A DNA stretch of 28,200 bases from Halisarca cf. caerulea (GCA_963170055.1 CAUJGJ010000129.1:37501-65700); one strand, 5' to 3'; shown: positions 1 to 26,710, numbered from the stretch's first letter. Numbers and translations are program-made. The notes: generated from the letters alone by a model not told the origin.

Positions 1-1114
1 AGAGAAATTTATGATTACATTTCAAGAAAGAAGCCGTATGGTAGTAAAAAGTAAACTTACTCAAGTGTACTATAGCTCTGTACAATCAACAGAGAACAAC
101 ACACATCTATAGACTTGAACCTAGTGTAACAATTGAAAGTGTATGCATGGGAGGGAGGCAGCATATATCTAACCACTACATTGAGTCCCAGGGAAAGTAC
201 GTACATAGCACATTGTGAAATACATGCATGTCAGGTTTGCATGGTATTTGCAGCTGAAGCCGGTTTTTAATCCATGTACTTGTCTGAACTGAGTCCTAGC
301 TGGTTCTCTCTAATCCTGGATTCTTCAGGGTTGGACAGTGAGACTTGAATTCAATGTGTGTATGCATTGTTATTCTGTGTCCCAGCTAATCACAGAAACC
401 TTTGTAAAGAACAGTTTAAATTTATGGAATTAATGATTGTAACTTGATCAACATAGTACAAGTAAATAGCAATATTAGTGTTTGTGTATGTATTATGCAG
501 CAAATTTGTCACGACTAGCTTGTTATTGTTTCTGATATGTTGTCATGTAACTCCAACAAAGATATGGGGACAGCTGTATGTCCACTTCATGCATCTGTTA
601 CTATTGGCTCTGTAATTCAATGTATGTAAATTCTATTTTATTGTTTCCAATTATTTTTTGAAGGGTATACCCAAAACACATCTGATTTTCAGTCAAAAAT
701 ACTCAAGGCTTATAACTAATTAATTGACCTAACACAAGATTCAACCAATTTGCCTCTATGGAGGAGGTAATGGCATTTGCAATTGTTCACTCAAATATGT
801 CATATGTTTCTGGGTCATTGATCATGACTTAAGTGTTATTGTTACACCAAAGAGGACTTTGCAGCTGAAATAAAGCAATTTTAGCACCCTCATGTTATGA
901 TTTTCCTAAGATACATCCTATTTCTGGTCCAAAATCTGAACTGTTCCAGTAATGAAATGCTCAAGTTTGGCATTAAGACAAGCTATGTTTACAGATTCTC
1001 CAGAATTGTTATGAAAACAGTGAAAAAGGCAGACACAATGGAGACCAGATAAAAAGTAGTAAATTTAACACTACAAAAAAAACATGTTTCATAATCAACT
1101 CTACCTCCTAGAAA
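1..1114. other. AT-rich non-coding stretch
   Basis: I see no convincing exon, RNA gene or transposon end here. Short AT-rich sequence with scattered TGCATG words; it could be intron or 5' flank of the exon at 1162-1509. Confidence 0.4.
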
Positions 1115-1134
1115 AATGACCAACAATCAAGCTC

Positions 1135-1283
1135 ACACAGGACTTCAAGATCAGACAGGAAGTGGGGATCAGATGGACAGTCACCCTCATACAGGAAGAC
1201 AGAATTATACAGGAAGCTAGGTCCGAGTCATACAGGAAGTCTGAGTCACACAGGAAGTCCAAGTTACACAGGAAGTCCAGCTC
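1135..1283 (+). repeat. 18-bp minisatellite (about 8 units)
   Basis: Direct units of 18 bp with core ACACAGGAAGTCCAAGTT. One unit is 23 bp long (5 extra bases around 1216-1224), so the reading frame changes across the array. Upstream units read H-T-G-x-x-x in the frame that starts with an ATG at 1117; downstream units read as x-[YH]-R-K-S-x in the frame of the following open frame. Confidence 0.7.
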
Positions 1284-1509
1284 AGATGTGAGATCTGACT
1301 CAGACAGTGATGACAGTGGTCAGGAATCTGGACCAGAGGGAGGACTCTCAAGGAGCCATTCTCCTGATGCTGTAAGGAAGAAGAGAGATATCAGCTTAAA
1401 TGTGTTAAAATGTTCTCTGAACATTCAAGCACTGTCCCAACTTGCAATTGTATGTATGTGTCTGTTCTGTGTTCTTCTCTTCATCATTGCCATATCCACA
1501 TCCTCATAA
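1162..1509 (+). CDS. Putative last exon, Ser/Arg-rich protein with C-terminal membrane anchor
   Basis: An open frame of 115 codons, of which the part from about 1221 looks real. It contains hexad repeats (SYRKSE, SHRKSK, LHRKSS), then an acidic Ser/Asp stretch (SDSDSDDSGQES), a basic RKKR patch, and a final hydrophobic segment of about 20 residues (QLAIVCMCLFCVLLFIIAIS) followed by three residues and a stop. This is the layout of a tail-anchored or C-terminal single-pass protein. GAAGCTAG at about 1220 is a possible splice acceptor, so the ATG at 1162 may not be the true start and 5' exons may lie upstream. No family recognised; the skewed composition could also be an unselected open frame in a minisatellite. 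Confidence 0.4.
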   Translation: MGIRWTVTLIQEDRIIQEARSESYRKSESHRKSKLHRKSSSDVRSDSDSDDSGQESGPEGGLSRSHSPDAVRKKRDISLNVLKCSLNIQALSQLAIVCMCLFCVLLFIIAISTSS

Positions 1510-2729
<1,220 letters not shown>

Positions 2730-2774
2730 GATTAATCATTATTATATATTTGAAAATTTTTTAAGTTGAATAAT

Positions 2775-4860
2775 AAGGTAGACAGTACACAACCTCGCCT
2801 AACTCCGCTTACAACAGAAAATTCATCAGATACGTCATCACTGGTCCAAACACAAGACTTTGTTCCACTGTACAAATCTATAACTGAACTGGATAAGCCC
2901 TATTGGAACAACATATTGGCTAAGAACATGAAATAGTGCTCGACAATCAAGAGAGTCATAGGCTTTTGTCAGGTTTACAAATCACAGGAGTGCCAAAGAC
3001 TGCTATTCATTAAAATTAATAAATCTTTTCAAGGACCTGCCGAGTGACCCAAATTTGATCTATAATATCTTACCTTTCCTGAAACCACATTGTGTTTCCT
3101 GGAAGTTGGGGTAAGCTCTATGATATGTTCAAGACGATTTAATACAGCCAGACAGAAACTTTTCCTGGAACACAGAGAAGTGAGATCCCAAGGTAGTTAT
3201 CAGAATCTTTCCTATCTTTTTTCTTATGCAAAGGCACTAAAATGATTTTTTCCAGTCCTCTGGAAACTTTTTCTCCCTTCATACCTTAGTTAAAACCTCA
3301 AATAACCAGTTAGTAATAATATTGATTACTACTTCCCCACTATATTTCAACAATTCTTATAGTTCAGCTACATTCCCATCATCCTCTCCTGCTTTACCAT
3401 TCTTTAACCTCTTTATTGCCTTCCTCACTTCCTCAATGGTAAATTCCCTCATGCCGGTCTACATTCCCATCAGTCTGCCCAGTACCAGTAAGGCCAATGT
3501 TACAATCTATTGCTACTGAGGAACTCATATTCAGTACACCTTCATGCAAAGTGTTGTTTCTATCTAGCTAACCTGTCTTTGCCATCAAACAATCGCTCAC
3601 AATTGCAATCAACAATGATAGTGTTTCCAGTGTTTCTTTTGCCCATCAGTTTTCTCAGTTATTTAAACTTTTAAGAAATCCCCAAGCCTATTCCTTTTCA
3701 TATTTTCTTTCATATATCTCCTTACGCCATCAATCCATTTCTCTTTATCAATCCTAAAAGCATGTCTCACATGTTTGCATAGTTCCCTGTACTCTTGCTC
3801 CTTGTGTACATTAGTCCTGTCAGTTTGCCCTACCAAAAATGCATTTCGTTTCTTTAATTTCTGTAATTTTAGAGTGTCCTCCATAATCCAAGATTCCTTC
3901 TTTTTCCGTTTCCGCTTCCAAATATCCTGAGCTGTTTGTAACATGGCATCTTTCATCTCCATCCTTCTCCGTTTGTAATCTGCTACCCTGGATCTGTCAT
4001 CAAAATTGATGTAAGACCATCTATAAACTTTTCCCTCACTAGGTCATCATGTGGCAACATTGCATCATGCTTAAAAGCCTCTTAAAAGTCTAATCTTGAC
4101 GGTTGTTACAAGTAACTGATGATCACTATCCATATCAGCTCCCATAAATCTCTTCTATCTATAAGGGATGATTTCATTCTTTGTTGCACTAAAATAATAT
4201 TGTCTTCTACAGACGAGGTAGTATTAGGGTTTGCAGATACCAGGTAGCTGGATATGTTTGTGATCCAAAAATGTGACACACAAACCATGAGTAGTAGCAA
4301 AGGATACTACACGGTGACCATTATACTATCATTATAGTAATGTTCCCCGAACTGTGTGTGCCACCACCAACTCCCCTTAAGGATTCATTGAAATCTCCCA
4401 TAATCATGACAAAACCATTCCTGTGCAGGGTAAAATGTCATCTTAATCAGAATAAAACTTATCCTTGTCCTCATTACTATGCTGATTGGTAGGAGCATAT
4501 CCTACAAAAACCTGTACTGTATTGTAACAGGACCTATTTTGGCAGTTAAACCCTTGAGGAAACAGGATGGTGAGTTCTCATTGATGCCCTGGCTTCCTTT
4601 GTCATAGCAATACCAGCTAGCTCCTTGCATGATGTGTCGTCCATCTTGTCGGCCTGAGTATACCAAAGAGTAGTCACGATCACTACCTATTCCTATAAAT
4701 GAATTCCCCCTCACTTGGTATAAATGTGTTTGTGCTAAATACATCTACCATGTTCACACTGTACCTTGCCATTTCCCTCTCTCTGCAAGCTGTTCTAGTT
4801 TACCATCACCACGTAATGTTCTGAAGTTCCAAAATCCAATCCTTCCAGCATTCGAGAAAC
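2775..4860 (-). pseudogene. Degenerate LINE (non-LTR retrotransposon): endonuclease and partial reverse transcriptase
   Basis: Read on the minus strand, the order is that of an APE-type LINE ORF2. The endonuclease start (WNFRTL...GKLEQLAE) lies at about 4840-4780, a YAPTNQHSN block at about 4500-4470 and the MGDFN motif at about 4410-4381. A basic linker follows (4.0-3.66 kb; the longest open piece is 3663-3962, 99 codons), then AIKRLKNGKAG at about 3430-3400. Reverse transcriptase blocks are W-K-K...LVPLHKKKDRKDSDNY at about 3260-3200, LTKAYDSLD at about 2970-2940 and SGVRRGC at about 2815-2785. Stops and frameshifts occur throughout and the copy ends just after the GVRRGC block, so the catalytic [FY]xDD motif and everything C-terminal are missing. 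The element is dead. The motifs suit an APE-endonuclease LINE; the clade cannot be decided by eye. Confidence 0.85.
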
Positions 4861-4984
4861 CAAGATTTAATTCCTACATCTTGTCTCGTGAGTCATTCAA
4901 ACCTTCCAGAATCAATAAACCTTCCTCCATGGCCAGTACGTGAAGTTACGTTTCCAAATCTTGATTGCACCGCGCATGCACACA

Positions 4985-5545
<561 letters not shown>

Positions 5546-5569
5546 CCTACATTGTATGCATCTCATATA

Positions 5570-6160
5570 ATATTACAATATGGATATTGTGAATTATGAT
5601 TTACAGATATACTCATATCCACCTGCAATATACTGTCTATATGATGCATGTCCTATTATTTGCACATCACATAATATATTTGCGTACATATGAGCAAATT
5701 TATGACTTTATCTTTCCATAGAAACCCACAATTGTGTGATATTCTTTGTGAGTTCCAATTGCATTTTTACCGCTTCTTGAATGAATTTTTCAACTTTAAT
5801 CATATATGTTTAAGGTACTCTGTTTTTTGTAAAGAAGCAAATAAGATTGCATGTGCATTTGCATAATATATTTATTGAGTGTTGACTGATTCTATACACC
5901 ATGGATGAAACAAATACCATGGGTCCAGTACGTAAATATTATTATGATATCAGATATACTGGAGAATGGAGACTATATATAGTGCATAGTATGAGGATAT
6001 AACTATATAACCATGTTCACAATGAAACCATTCCACCTGTATATATAGGAGTACCTGATTAGTCAATATAGAGTCCTTTGTAAGCAAGCAAATGAATCAT
6101 ACTATTTAGTCTTAGGAATCATAATCAGCTGAGTGGCCTTAACAGACAGGTTTCACTGCA
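5570..6160. repeat. Non-coding segment duplicated at 13240-13860 (copy 2)
   Basis: Collinear similarity to 13240-13860 over several blocks: TATACTGTCTATATGATGCA, the TATCTTTC-ATAGAAAC-CAC block, GATATTCTTTGT-AG-TCCAA, AGATATACT-GAGAATGGA and CACCTGTAT-TATAG-AG. On the minus strand both copies encode a similar peptide (here IGTHKEYHTIVGFYGKIKS then stop; in the other IGAYKEYRTIVSFYRKIQS). This copy has a one-base deletion upstream of that peptide. It may be an abandoned terminal exon. Confidence 0.65.
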
Positions 6161-6576
6161 TGTATTAAATGATGGGAGGGCACAGCCATGTCTGGGGTAT
6201 ATTACATGCAATATGACTGTTTACTTGCATTGACATGCCATCCAGTATTATGCCAACGAAGTTTTTCTTGCCATCTATATGAAGGGGGGAGAATGTGGGA
6301 GTTCATTGCTGCCCACATGTTGCTTTGTAAACAAAGACAGATCATGCAGGGCATGCGTTATAGGCTTTCATTCATTCGCAGAATGTGTTGGCCTAAGGAA
6401 CCAGTATATTAAGGGCATATAGCAATGGCCCTACTACTTTCCTTACCAACATTCAACTTAAACTACATAGGCTATGCTGTAACAATTCAGAGGTGCAAAC
6501 CACCATGCCTGATGACCAACTGGCCACTGATAAAGCTGGGATGTGAGGCATCATTAGACTGATGTATATCGTATAT

Positions 6577-6710
6577 ATAGGGTTGAAATTGGCTGCATGT
6601 GATGATATACATGTGGACCATACTACTTTTGTAACCATATAGCCACCCGATCTGCTCATTGTTGAGTGAGATTAATTTCAAATGGGTTGCAATGCTTCTG
6701 ATCCGCAACA
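6577..6710. repeat. Left arm of inverted repeat around piggyBac fragment
   Basis: About 130 bp nearly identical to the reverse complement of 7334-7466 (for example GGTCCACATGTATATCATCA in both). The arm overlaps the start of the transposase-like frame, so the opposite arm is a backwards copy of transposase sequence and not a classical terminal repeat. Confidence 0.85.
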
Positions 6711-7070
6711 CCTTCGCAATTGCTACCACCCGTGTGAACCACGGAGAGTGGCCAAACCAACTGAGGGACATGAAGGCCAAGAACAAGGAGCTGGAAAGGG
6801 GGGGAGAACCAATCAGTCATTCATAACAGCGTTGAGTGCCTATATAGTCTGGCCGGATCAGAAATGTGTCTCTAGATCTTTCATCACCACTATCTGTCCT
6901 CCATCAAGCACATTCACTGTCAACCGCAAGAAGAAAAGATGGCACCATAAGTCGGGTTTTTTGACCAATTCTATCAAATTGTACAACAAGTACATGGGTG
7001 GGGTGGATTAAGCCAACATGAAGAGGAAGTTGTACATCTCTATACAGTAGACACCCGAAGAAGTGTTCTA
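6650..7070 (+). pseudogene. piggyBac-type transposase fragment
   Basis: Two plus-strand frames together show the C-terminal part of a piggyBac DDE transposase. One frame gives FAIATTRVNHGEWP (compare the family's GTxRxNR block) followed by QLRDMKAKNKELERG. The other, after a frameshift near 6800, gives VWPDQKCVSRSFITT and then SIKLYNKYMGGVD, which is the family's NxxMGGVD signature containing the last catalytic Asp. An in-frame stop follows directly after GGVD. The catalytic core upstream is not recognisable. This is an inactive remnant. Confidence 0.75.
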
Positions 7071-7333
7071 CTATCCTTAATTTGGACGTCAGCTTGGTCA
7101 AAGGTCACATCATTATGTGTGAAACTCACCTTTTGTCTATGGCGAGCCATGCGAGCCACATGGCTCATGACCGGTAAAGGGTAAAAGCAGGAAGGAATAT
7201 GCACACATGCATATGCACTGTACAGGAAGAAAATGATCAGAATAAAGAACACAATATTATTGCAAAATATTGTCCAAACCTAAATTGCCAAGCTTGACAA
7301 ATATAAAAGTCTATATCAACTCCAATGCATGAT

Positions 7334-7466
7334 TGAGAAGCATTGCAACCCATTTGAAATTTATATGATTTCACTCGACAATGGGCAGAGTCGAGTGGCT
7401 ATATGGTTACTAAAGTAGTATGGTCCACATGTATATCATCACATGCAGCCAATTTTAACCCTATTA
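7334..7466. repeat. Right arm of inverted repeat around piggyBac fragment
   Basis: Reverse-complement partner of 6577-6710, separated from it by about 620 bp. Confidence 0.85.
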
Positions 7467-7478
7467 TACAATATTATC

Positions 7479-7609
7479 GAACAAAAATTGACATGCTGCT
7501 GTGACTCAAAGAATACTAAGGGTCTGTTTGCTGTTGCCGTGAAACGCAGAACAATATTAACAATTATAATATTTATATAGTTATATATGCATGCAGCCAT
7601 GCTTCTTGC
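7479..7609. repeat. Interspersed repeat, second copy at 26179-26280
   Basis: About 75 bp align well with 26179-26253 (shared words CATGCTGCTGT, CGTGAA/GTGAAG-CGCAGAACAA), followed in both by GCCATGCTTCT after a spacer of different length. Family unknown. Confidence 0.6.
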
Positions 7610-7932
7610 ATCATATGATATGCTATAATTATAATTATATCATTATTATAATATATAGACCTAGGCATTATATAATTATAATGTTACACTTATGCAGTGT
7701 TACAATAATTTGAATTTCTGTAATCATATACATGCATGCATGACATTGTTTATATATATTGACTAAGAGTAGAACCTCAAGTTCTCTTTGAACCCCAGAT
7801 CATGCAATAGATATGCAATGCACTCGTTGGTATATACAGCAAACATAATGATATATAATAGTATATACCTTCAAATTATTATTGTATATACACATAGTAT
7901 CTATATTACCTACATGATCTATAATTATGGTA

Positions 7933-20903
<12,971 letters not shown>

Positions 20904-20929
20904 TTCAGAACTGTTTGTGTACTTGTTCT

Positions 20930-20985
20930 TTCAGACGTGACGCGCAGAGGACGTCTCCAATAGCCAACCTCCCCCCTCATGTTCC
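20930..20985 (-). promoter_or_regulatory. Candidate promoter of the two-module gene
   Basis: Locally GC-rich with CpGs, unlike its surroundings. Minus strand reads ATTGG (inverted CCAAT, 20957-20961), GACGTC and TCACGTC upstream of the exon 1 ATG. Inference from position and composition only. Confidence 0.35.
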
Positions 20986-21289
20986 TATGAATGTGATTAA
21001 CATAATTTGATAAGGCTTTTGGATGTTATTATAAGTTTACATTCCAGTGTGATGATATATAGCAGCAGCTAAGCTAGTTTTTATTATGACAAAATTCCTC
21101 ACACCTTGGCATACATGAAGACTATTCTGGGTCCCCCCACCCCCCCCCACCACACACACACCTCTGTAATACCACTAAAAAACAACACACAAGATAAGTA
21201 CATTTGAATTTATTAAATAACATAACAGCTGTTTTAAAAACCTTTGCAGATAGGAAAAACTTTTTCATAGTAAAACTTAAAATATTAGC

Positions 21290-21685
<396 letters not shown>

Positions 21686-22464
21686 ATATATGTATATATT
21701 TATATATGTATATATGCATACATATATTATATGTATTTCTAAGGCTAAAAGCCTGGTTTCTGCCTTTCTAACCAATGGAATACCTAATGTTTTTATATCC
21801 ATGGATGTACATGATGCTGGACTCCACCAGTACGTGGCCCTATTAGCTTTGAAATGCCAGCTACAGTCTATTGTCAATCCTTGTTTCTGAATTGCATCTG
21901 TGTACATAAAGTCCTGGACCAGTACTTTGAGTAACAGTCATGCAACATGGGCTGCAGTTACTGTAGGTTCTACTAGATCATCTCCCTCCATGATAATCAC
22001 CAGCCTTTAGTCAATGGCATATTATAGACACTATCATGATCGAATTGCATGATGGGTTATAAGCAGCGAAATAATTGCTGTCCTGCCTACAGCCCATAAT
22101 AAAACATCGTCCGGCATACTGTGGTAACCGTTGTGTACATAATTATAGCGTAGGCTGCGCATTTCAATGAAGTTTCAGTGCTGACTCATGATCAGAATCC
22201 TTAGGTTTGTCTGTACGTACATGTAGGTGACTATCTAACTTTCTGGCTTGGCTTAAGTTTGTCAAGGTGTACCAAGATAGTTTTGGTGAGTGTTCGATAT
22301 TAACTTAAAAAGTTATTAAGTAAACTGTAACTGTAACATTTAAATTGATATAAAATTGGCGCCAATTGAATCAGTGTTCCAGTTCTACACGCGAGAGGAT
22401 ACAATGGCAACTACAAGATAGCTGTAGGTGATCGTTGGAGTATGTACGGCGACGCTTTGCATAA

Positions 22465-23336
22465 CAGGGGCGGATCGAGAGGGGGGGGTTGCTGGGGTTG
22501 CAACCCCCCCTTTCAGACTTTCCCCAAAGAATACATACAGAACAAATTACAAGCTGTATCATCAGCTGTATGCCATGGCCATTCTTAAACTCCTTCTCAG
22601 AGGGAAGGCTAAGCTAGTTTAGACTAGTACATACAGCAGCGGCTCCAACTCTCACGATTAAGCGGGAAATCTCCCGATTTTTAAGAGCCGTCACGTCAAG
22701 TTTCAAGTTGCAAGAATCCGCCCGATCTCCCGTAATTTTCCATTTTCACTAGTTAACTTTGTCAATTTAAAAGTGTCTAAGTGTAGAATCTTCCTTTGGC
22801 AAATTCCGAGCTCAAAAATGGTGAAAAGGACAGCACTTTTTACCTAGTGACCTTAGGTATCCATTTTTCACCTAAAAATAGAGTATGTGCATGATATCAT
22901 AACCACCTAAAAATATTCACTATGAGTAATATCAACTGCATGCATTATACATTCTAATATAATCATGGAAACATGAACTTGAGCATAGCTAGCCATGCAC
23001 TGGTTCATGCATGCATGCCAGAATCATTGTCTTCCATATTTCATTAAATTTGGACTAAGCCTCCCACTTGCACATCAGGTGATGTTGGAGCATCTGCTAG
23101 AGTGGGACAGAATCTCAAGTACAACAGTTTTTATCATTGTGATTGAGATTCAACAGGTGTCACACAACACGGTCGCCATTACATATAACGTTACAAGGTC
23201 ATAATTTCAGCTAGTGTATAGTGTAGACCAGCATAATAGTACATATAGGTACATATGCCATTGGACAGTATGCCCACATGTACATGCATGCTCTTGATTG
23301 CAACCCCCATATCCAAAATTCCTGGATCCGCCCCTG
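22465..23336. mobile_element. Putative hAT-like element, 872 bp, or two solo ends
   Basis: Left end CAGGGGCGGATCGAGAGGGG; right end reverse complemented CAGGGGCGGATCCAGGAATT; both then reach GGGGTTGCA. The flanking 8-mers do not match, so this may be two separate ends. The left end contains the palindrome GGGGTTGCAACCCC (22494-22507). No transposase frame inside. Confidence 0.55.
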
Positions 23337-23691
23337 ATTACACCGTACTAGTCTTCAGGGGCGACGCCACTAGCCCAGTTAGTCAGGGTTCATCCTGACC
23401 ACTTTTTATAGAAACTTGAGAATGTTAGAGCGACTCAAACTGAAATAATACAGAATCTGATTTGAAAATACATGCCGGGGCTACTTGGTAATTTACTGTT
23501 AAAATGGGTTATGTTACATAAACTGGGATAGAAGAGCTTACATTTGTACGTAGCACCTTCAACTTTTGATTATAATTTTCACTTGCAAGAAATCACTTCA
23601 ATCGGCTTGCTAACAACACTAACAATTGGGACAACGACAGCCTGTACAATCGCCATATTAATATAATGAGGGTCTTATAATTATTAATATG

Positions 23692-24038
23692 CAATACCAC
23701 TTGGCGGATAGCAATGCGCTTGCTGTATACTACTAGCTCCAGTCTGCTGTGTGTTCCTGACAGTACTAGTATGGATCAAAAGTAGTGAGCAATGAGTACT
23801 CACACATGCTTGTATTTGCATGTTTGGGTAGTTTTGTAGCATTACTTGCAGGGCCACATATACTAATAATTATTAAAACATTTGCCAAATTATTGAATGA
23901 AATATTTTACTGAACAATAAACCGGACCACTCAATTTTTGTAACTTCGGCCCTGTATATATATAATACTAGTACTGTCAGGAACACAGTAGACTGGAGCT
24001 AGTAGTAGCAAGCGCATTGCTATCGGCCAAGTGTATTG
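23692..24038. repeat. Long inverted repeat, arms about 75-80 bp, with nested element in the loop
   Basis: 23692-23772 is close to the reverse complement of 23965-24038 (shared GATAGCAATGCGCTTGCT, ACTAGCTCCAGTCT, TTCCTGACAGTACTAGTAT). The loop holds the CAGGGCC-GGCCCTG element at 23849-23954. It can form a strong hairpin if transcribed. Confidence 0.9.
23849..23954. mobile_element. 106-bp element with CAGGGCC termini
   Basis: CAGGGCC at the left and GGCCCTG at the right, in the loop of the long inverted repeat. hAT-like ends. No clear target-site duplication. Confidence 0.45.
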
Positions 24039-24114
24039 TGTATTGTATCTCCTAATATGTGTACATGTAGTTAGTGTATTGTATGTCCGTATATGACTTA
24101 AACTTAGTATATTA

Positions 24115-24648
24115 ATTGGTACTAGTGTTGTGTGATTATATCAATTGTTAGATTAATCGATCTGTGACAAGTTGTATTCGTTGCAATCGATTGCCATGAG
24201 AAATCGACAATTACTTGAACAAATTGCAAAAACAACATACACAGGTCATGGATAAAAATATAGAACAACTGACACTGAACATGTGCAGTTAGATAGCATT
24301 GGGATTGTGTGTGGAAAATGGCCAAAGAACCTGAGGACCTGCTAGCAACAGCTAATTTAAAGCCTCTCAAGAATAACACCAGTGACATTATCACTGCTAT
24401 AATATAGACACTGAAAATGCATCCATGTTGTGTTTTTGGGCTAAAAACTTGTACGATGTACTGATTGTGGGGGATACTTTTTTCAACACATTTTAATACT
24501 ATAGGCTTTTAGCTTTTTTGTTTAGTTTGATCACCTATAGCTTTTGTGTTGATTAATTGACGCATCGTGATTACTCTCAATGTTGATTAGTAGTACTAGT
24601 AATCGGCAATGCTGATTTTTTCATTAATCGCACAACACTAATTGGTAC
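24115..24648. mobile_element. 518-bp non-autonomous hAT element with perfect 8-bp TSD
   Basis: Element 24123-24640 is bounded by the exact direct repeat ATTGGTAC (24115-24122 and 24641-24648). Termini TAGTGTTGTGTGATTA and, from the right, TAGTGTTGTGCGATTA. An 8-bp duplication with short terminal repeats of this type is diagnostic for hAT. Inside, a short frame starts MAKEPEDLLATANLKPLKNN at 24319 and ends at about 24403; it may be leftover or captured coding sequence. No transposase. Confidence 0.9.
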
Positions 24649-25690
24649 AGCCTAATATTTATTAAAATCTTCGAACTAATGCAGACTAGACAGCTGCAGC
24701 ATAACATGCTGTTGGGTCAGAAAATGCCATAATGAATGTCGCAATCCATGACAATTGCACACAATTAACATGTTCAGCTCGGTCACAGGATGAAACATTC
24801 GATGAGGACATGCGTGTGCAGGCAAACATTGTTCAATGACATGGTGAATGGGTGACGGTGAGACCAAAAAGAAAAAGTCTACATGTAGGAGCAAACAGTC
24901 AGCATAATTATAGCAAATACAACTGTAAGTTACATTTATAGTTATTAGTCAGTACTATTGTTAATGAGGACCACATGGGTATTGTAAGTTAATGAACACA
25001 AAACACAATTTAACACAAAATTTGGGGTGGGATAACTGGGTAACATGCATGAGCCTTACAGGTATAATAATAGATCAAGACCTGCATGACAACTAAGATA
25101 GATGAAAACATCAATATATTTAATATCAGTGTATATTATAAGGAGTGAATGCAGCGAGAGAAATCAAGGTGCATGTTATGTGAGGCCATATTATAACAAG
25201 TAATTCGGGTAAAAAAAAACATGGGGCTGCCGCCCCTCATCCTGAGTTACTTGCAAAAAAATGTTATAACTGTTTATCTCTGCAACAATGGTATCAGGTT
25301 TACGAAGGATTTTTATCTTTCAGCTTTCGTTTTTTTGTCTTTAAAATTTGTTGCAATTTAGGAGAAAATTCGCTGCATTTTGGCTGTTTCAGCCACGGTT
25401 TTATCCTGAATGACAATTTGATGACACGACGAAAATATTTTGAGGAATCACATGCACGTGGTACTATTACATTAGAGTATACATGCATGATTTATATACA
25501 CATGCAATTGCAAGTCACATAGTTGACTTCCAGGCTTTAGCCATTCTGTAGCTGAAAGCCTTAATTCCATAGCTATAGCCTGAACTAATAGCACGTATTG
25601 TCAGGTGGCTTCTTGTAACCTGTGTGTCGCATAGGAATGGGTTGATGCTAAGGGCTCTGCTACTGAGTAATCTTAAATATAGGGGGTGCA
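24649..25690. other. Non-coding stretch with a small palindrome
   Basis: No gene seen. At 25197-25253 CAAGTAATTCGGGT pairs with ATCCTGAGTTACTTG around a GGGGCTGCCGCCCC centre, a 57-bp hairpin that may be a miniature element. Confidence 0.4.
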
Positions 25691-26055
25691 TGGTCCAGAA
25701 ATATCAGCTGAGTCTGGTTGAATCAATTGTTAGCATAATTTGATAATTTTTTCGTCTCTTCAATCTGTTAATGATTTCCAGTCATTGTGTAGAATAATAT
25801 TGAGGGCTTCAGAGGCTGACGACATGATAGATCTTAATTCTAAGATTATATGGGCTGCATAGTTTTGTAAACGTTGGAGGCGTTGGGAATCAGTATATAC
25901 TGCAAACACTCCAGACTAGATCACAATAACCAAAATTCGATCTAATTTAAGCATGGTAAAAGCTGATCAGTGCTTCTTTAGATAGGAACCAAGAAATTAG
26001 TGCTTCTCTAGGAGGAGGTCAGTTATTTAAGCCTCATTTAGCCTCGCTTCAAAAG
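25690..26055 (-). pseudogene. LINE ORF2 C-terminal fragment
   Basis: On the minus strand: LISFYHA, a stop, IRSNFGYCDLVWSV, QRLQRLQNYAAHII, SSASEALNIILHNDWKSL. This is the conserved C-terminal block after the reverse transcriptase of many non-LTR elements (FxYCDxVW...RLQxLQNxAARII). Stops interrupt it; the catalytic RT domain is absent. Not contiguous with the fragment at 2775-4860, which has the complementary N-terminal half. Confidence 0.8.
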
Positions 26056-26070
26056 CAAATTTCAAGCAAA

Positions 26071-26280
26071 ATGATGAAAAAAATGACAGAAGATTGCCTG
26101 CACAGAATGGAAACGTTTGAGTTAGAATTTGTGTTTAATGGCATCACACTTATAAAGAAGTTTCAAATACTACTTTCAGAGAAAAATTGGCATGCTGCTG
26201 TAACCCTAAGAAGACTGAGGGGCTTGTTTACTGCCGCTGTGAAGTGCAGAACAACCGGTGTTTGTTAGCCATGCTTCTCG
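26071..26280 (+). repeat. Interspersed repeat copy with short open frame
   Basis: The part from 26179 matches 7479-7609. A 65-codon frame crosses it (starts MMKKMTEDCLHRMETFELEF) but has no recognisable domain; its second half is repeat sequence. Confidence 0.5.
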
Positions 26281-26674
26281 AATTATGTCTGCCGCTTGTG
26301 CCCTATTCCCAGCTAAACAAAGAAATATATCAACCAAAATTACATAGTTGACTCCTATTAATATAGCTGCAAACAACTAAAACTAGACGTCCACTAACAG
26401 TACAGAAGCTAACTATTAAATTTTGGCGGAATAAAATTTGCAAAATGGTACGAAATTTTCCAATTTGCCAAATTAAAGTCCTTGCAAAAACTTCTGGCTA
26501 TAATAGGGCATGCATGCTTGGTGCATGTCCATTGTGATTATGTATAGTTATGAAGTCAATATTGTTTCAGCGCATGCATGCCTTTTGTATCACTAGTAGG
26601 ATTGTCTTGCATGACTATAACTAATGAATTTCTAATATAATAATTATGTACTTACTGTCATGACTCTTAAATGT

Positions 26675-26710
26675 CTTCACATATATGATCATAATATTAT
26701 ATATGTGAAG
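26675..26710. other. 12-bp inverted repeat upstream of LRAT gene
   Basis: CTTCACATATAT and ATATATGTGAAG around a 12-nt spacer, about 130 bp before the LRAT start codon. Could be a regulatory palindrome or chance in AT-rich DNA. Confidence 0.35.

Noticed and set aside
6188..6412. 74-codon frame upstream of the piggyBac fragment
   Set aside because: No transposase motif or other domain seen; probably chance or too decayed to call.
22371..22622. Frames across the hAT-like left end
   Set aside because: They cross the terminal repeat and have no domain.
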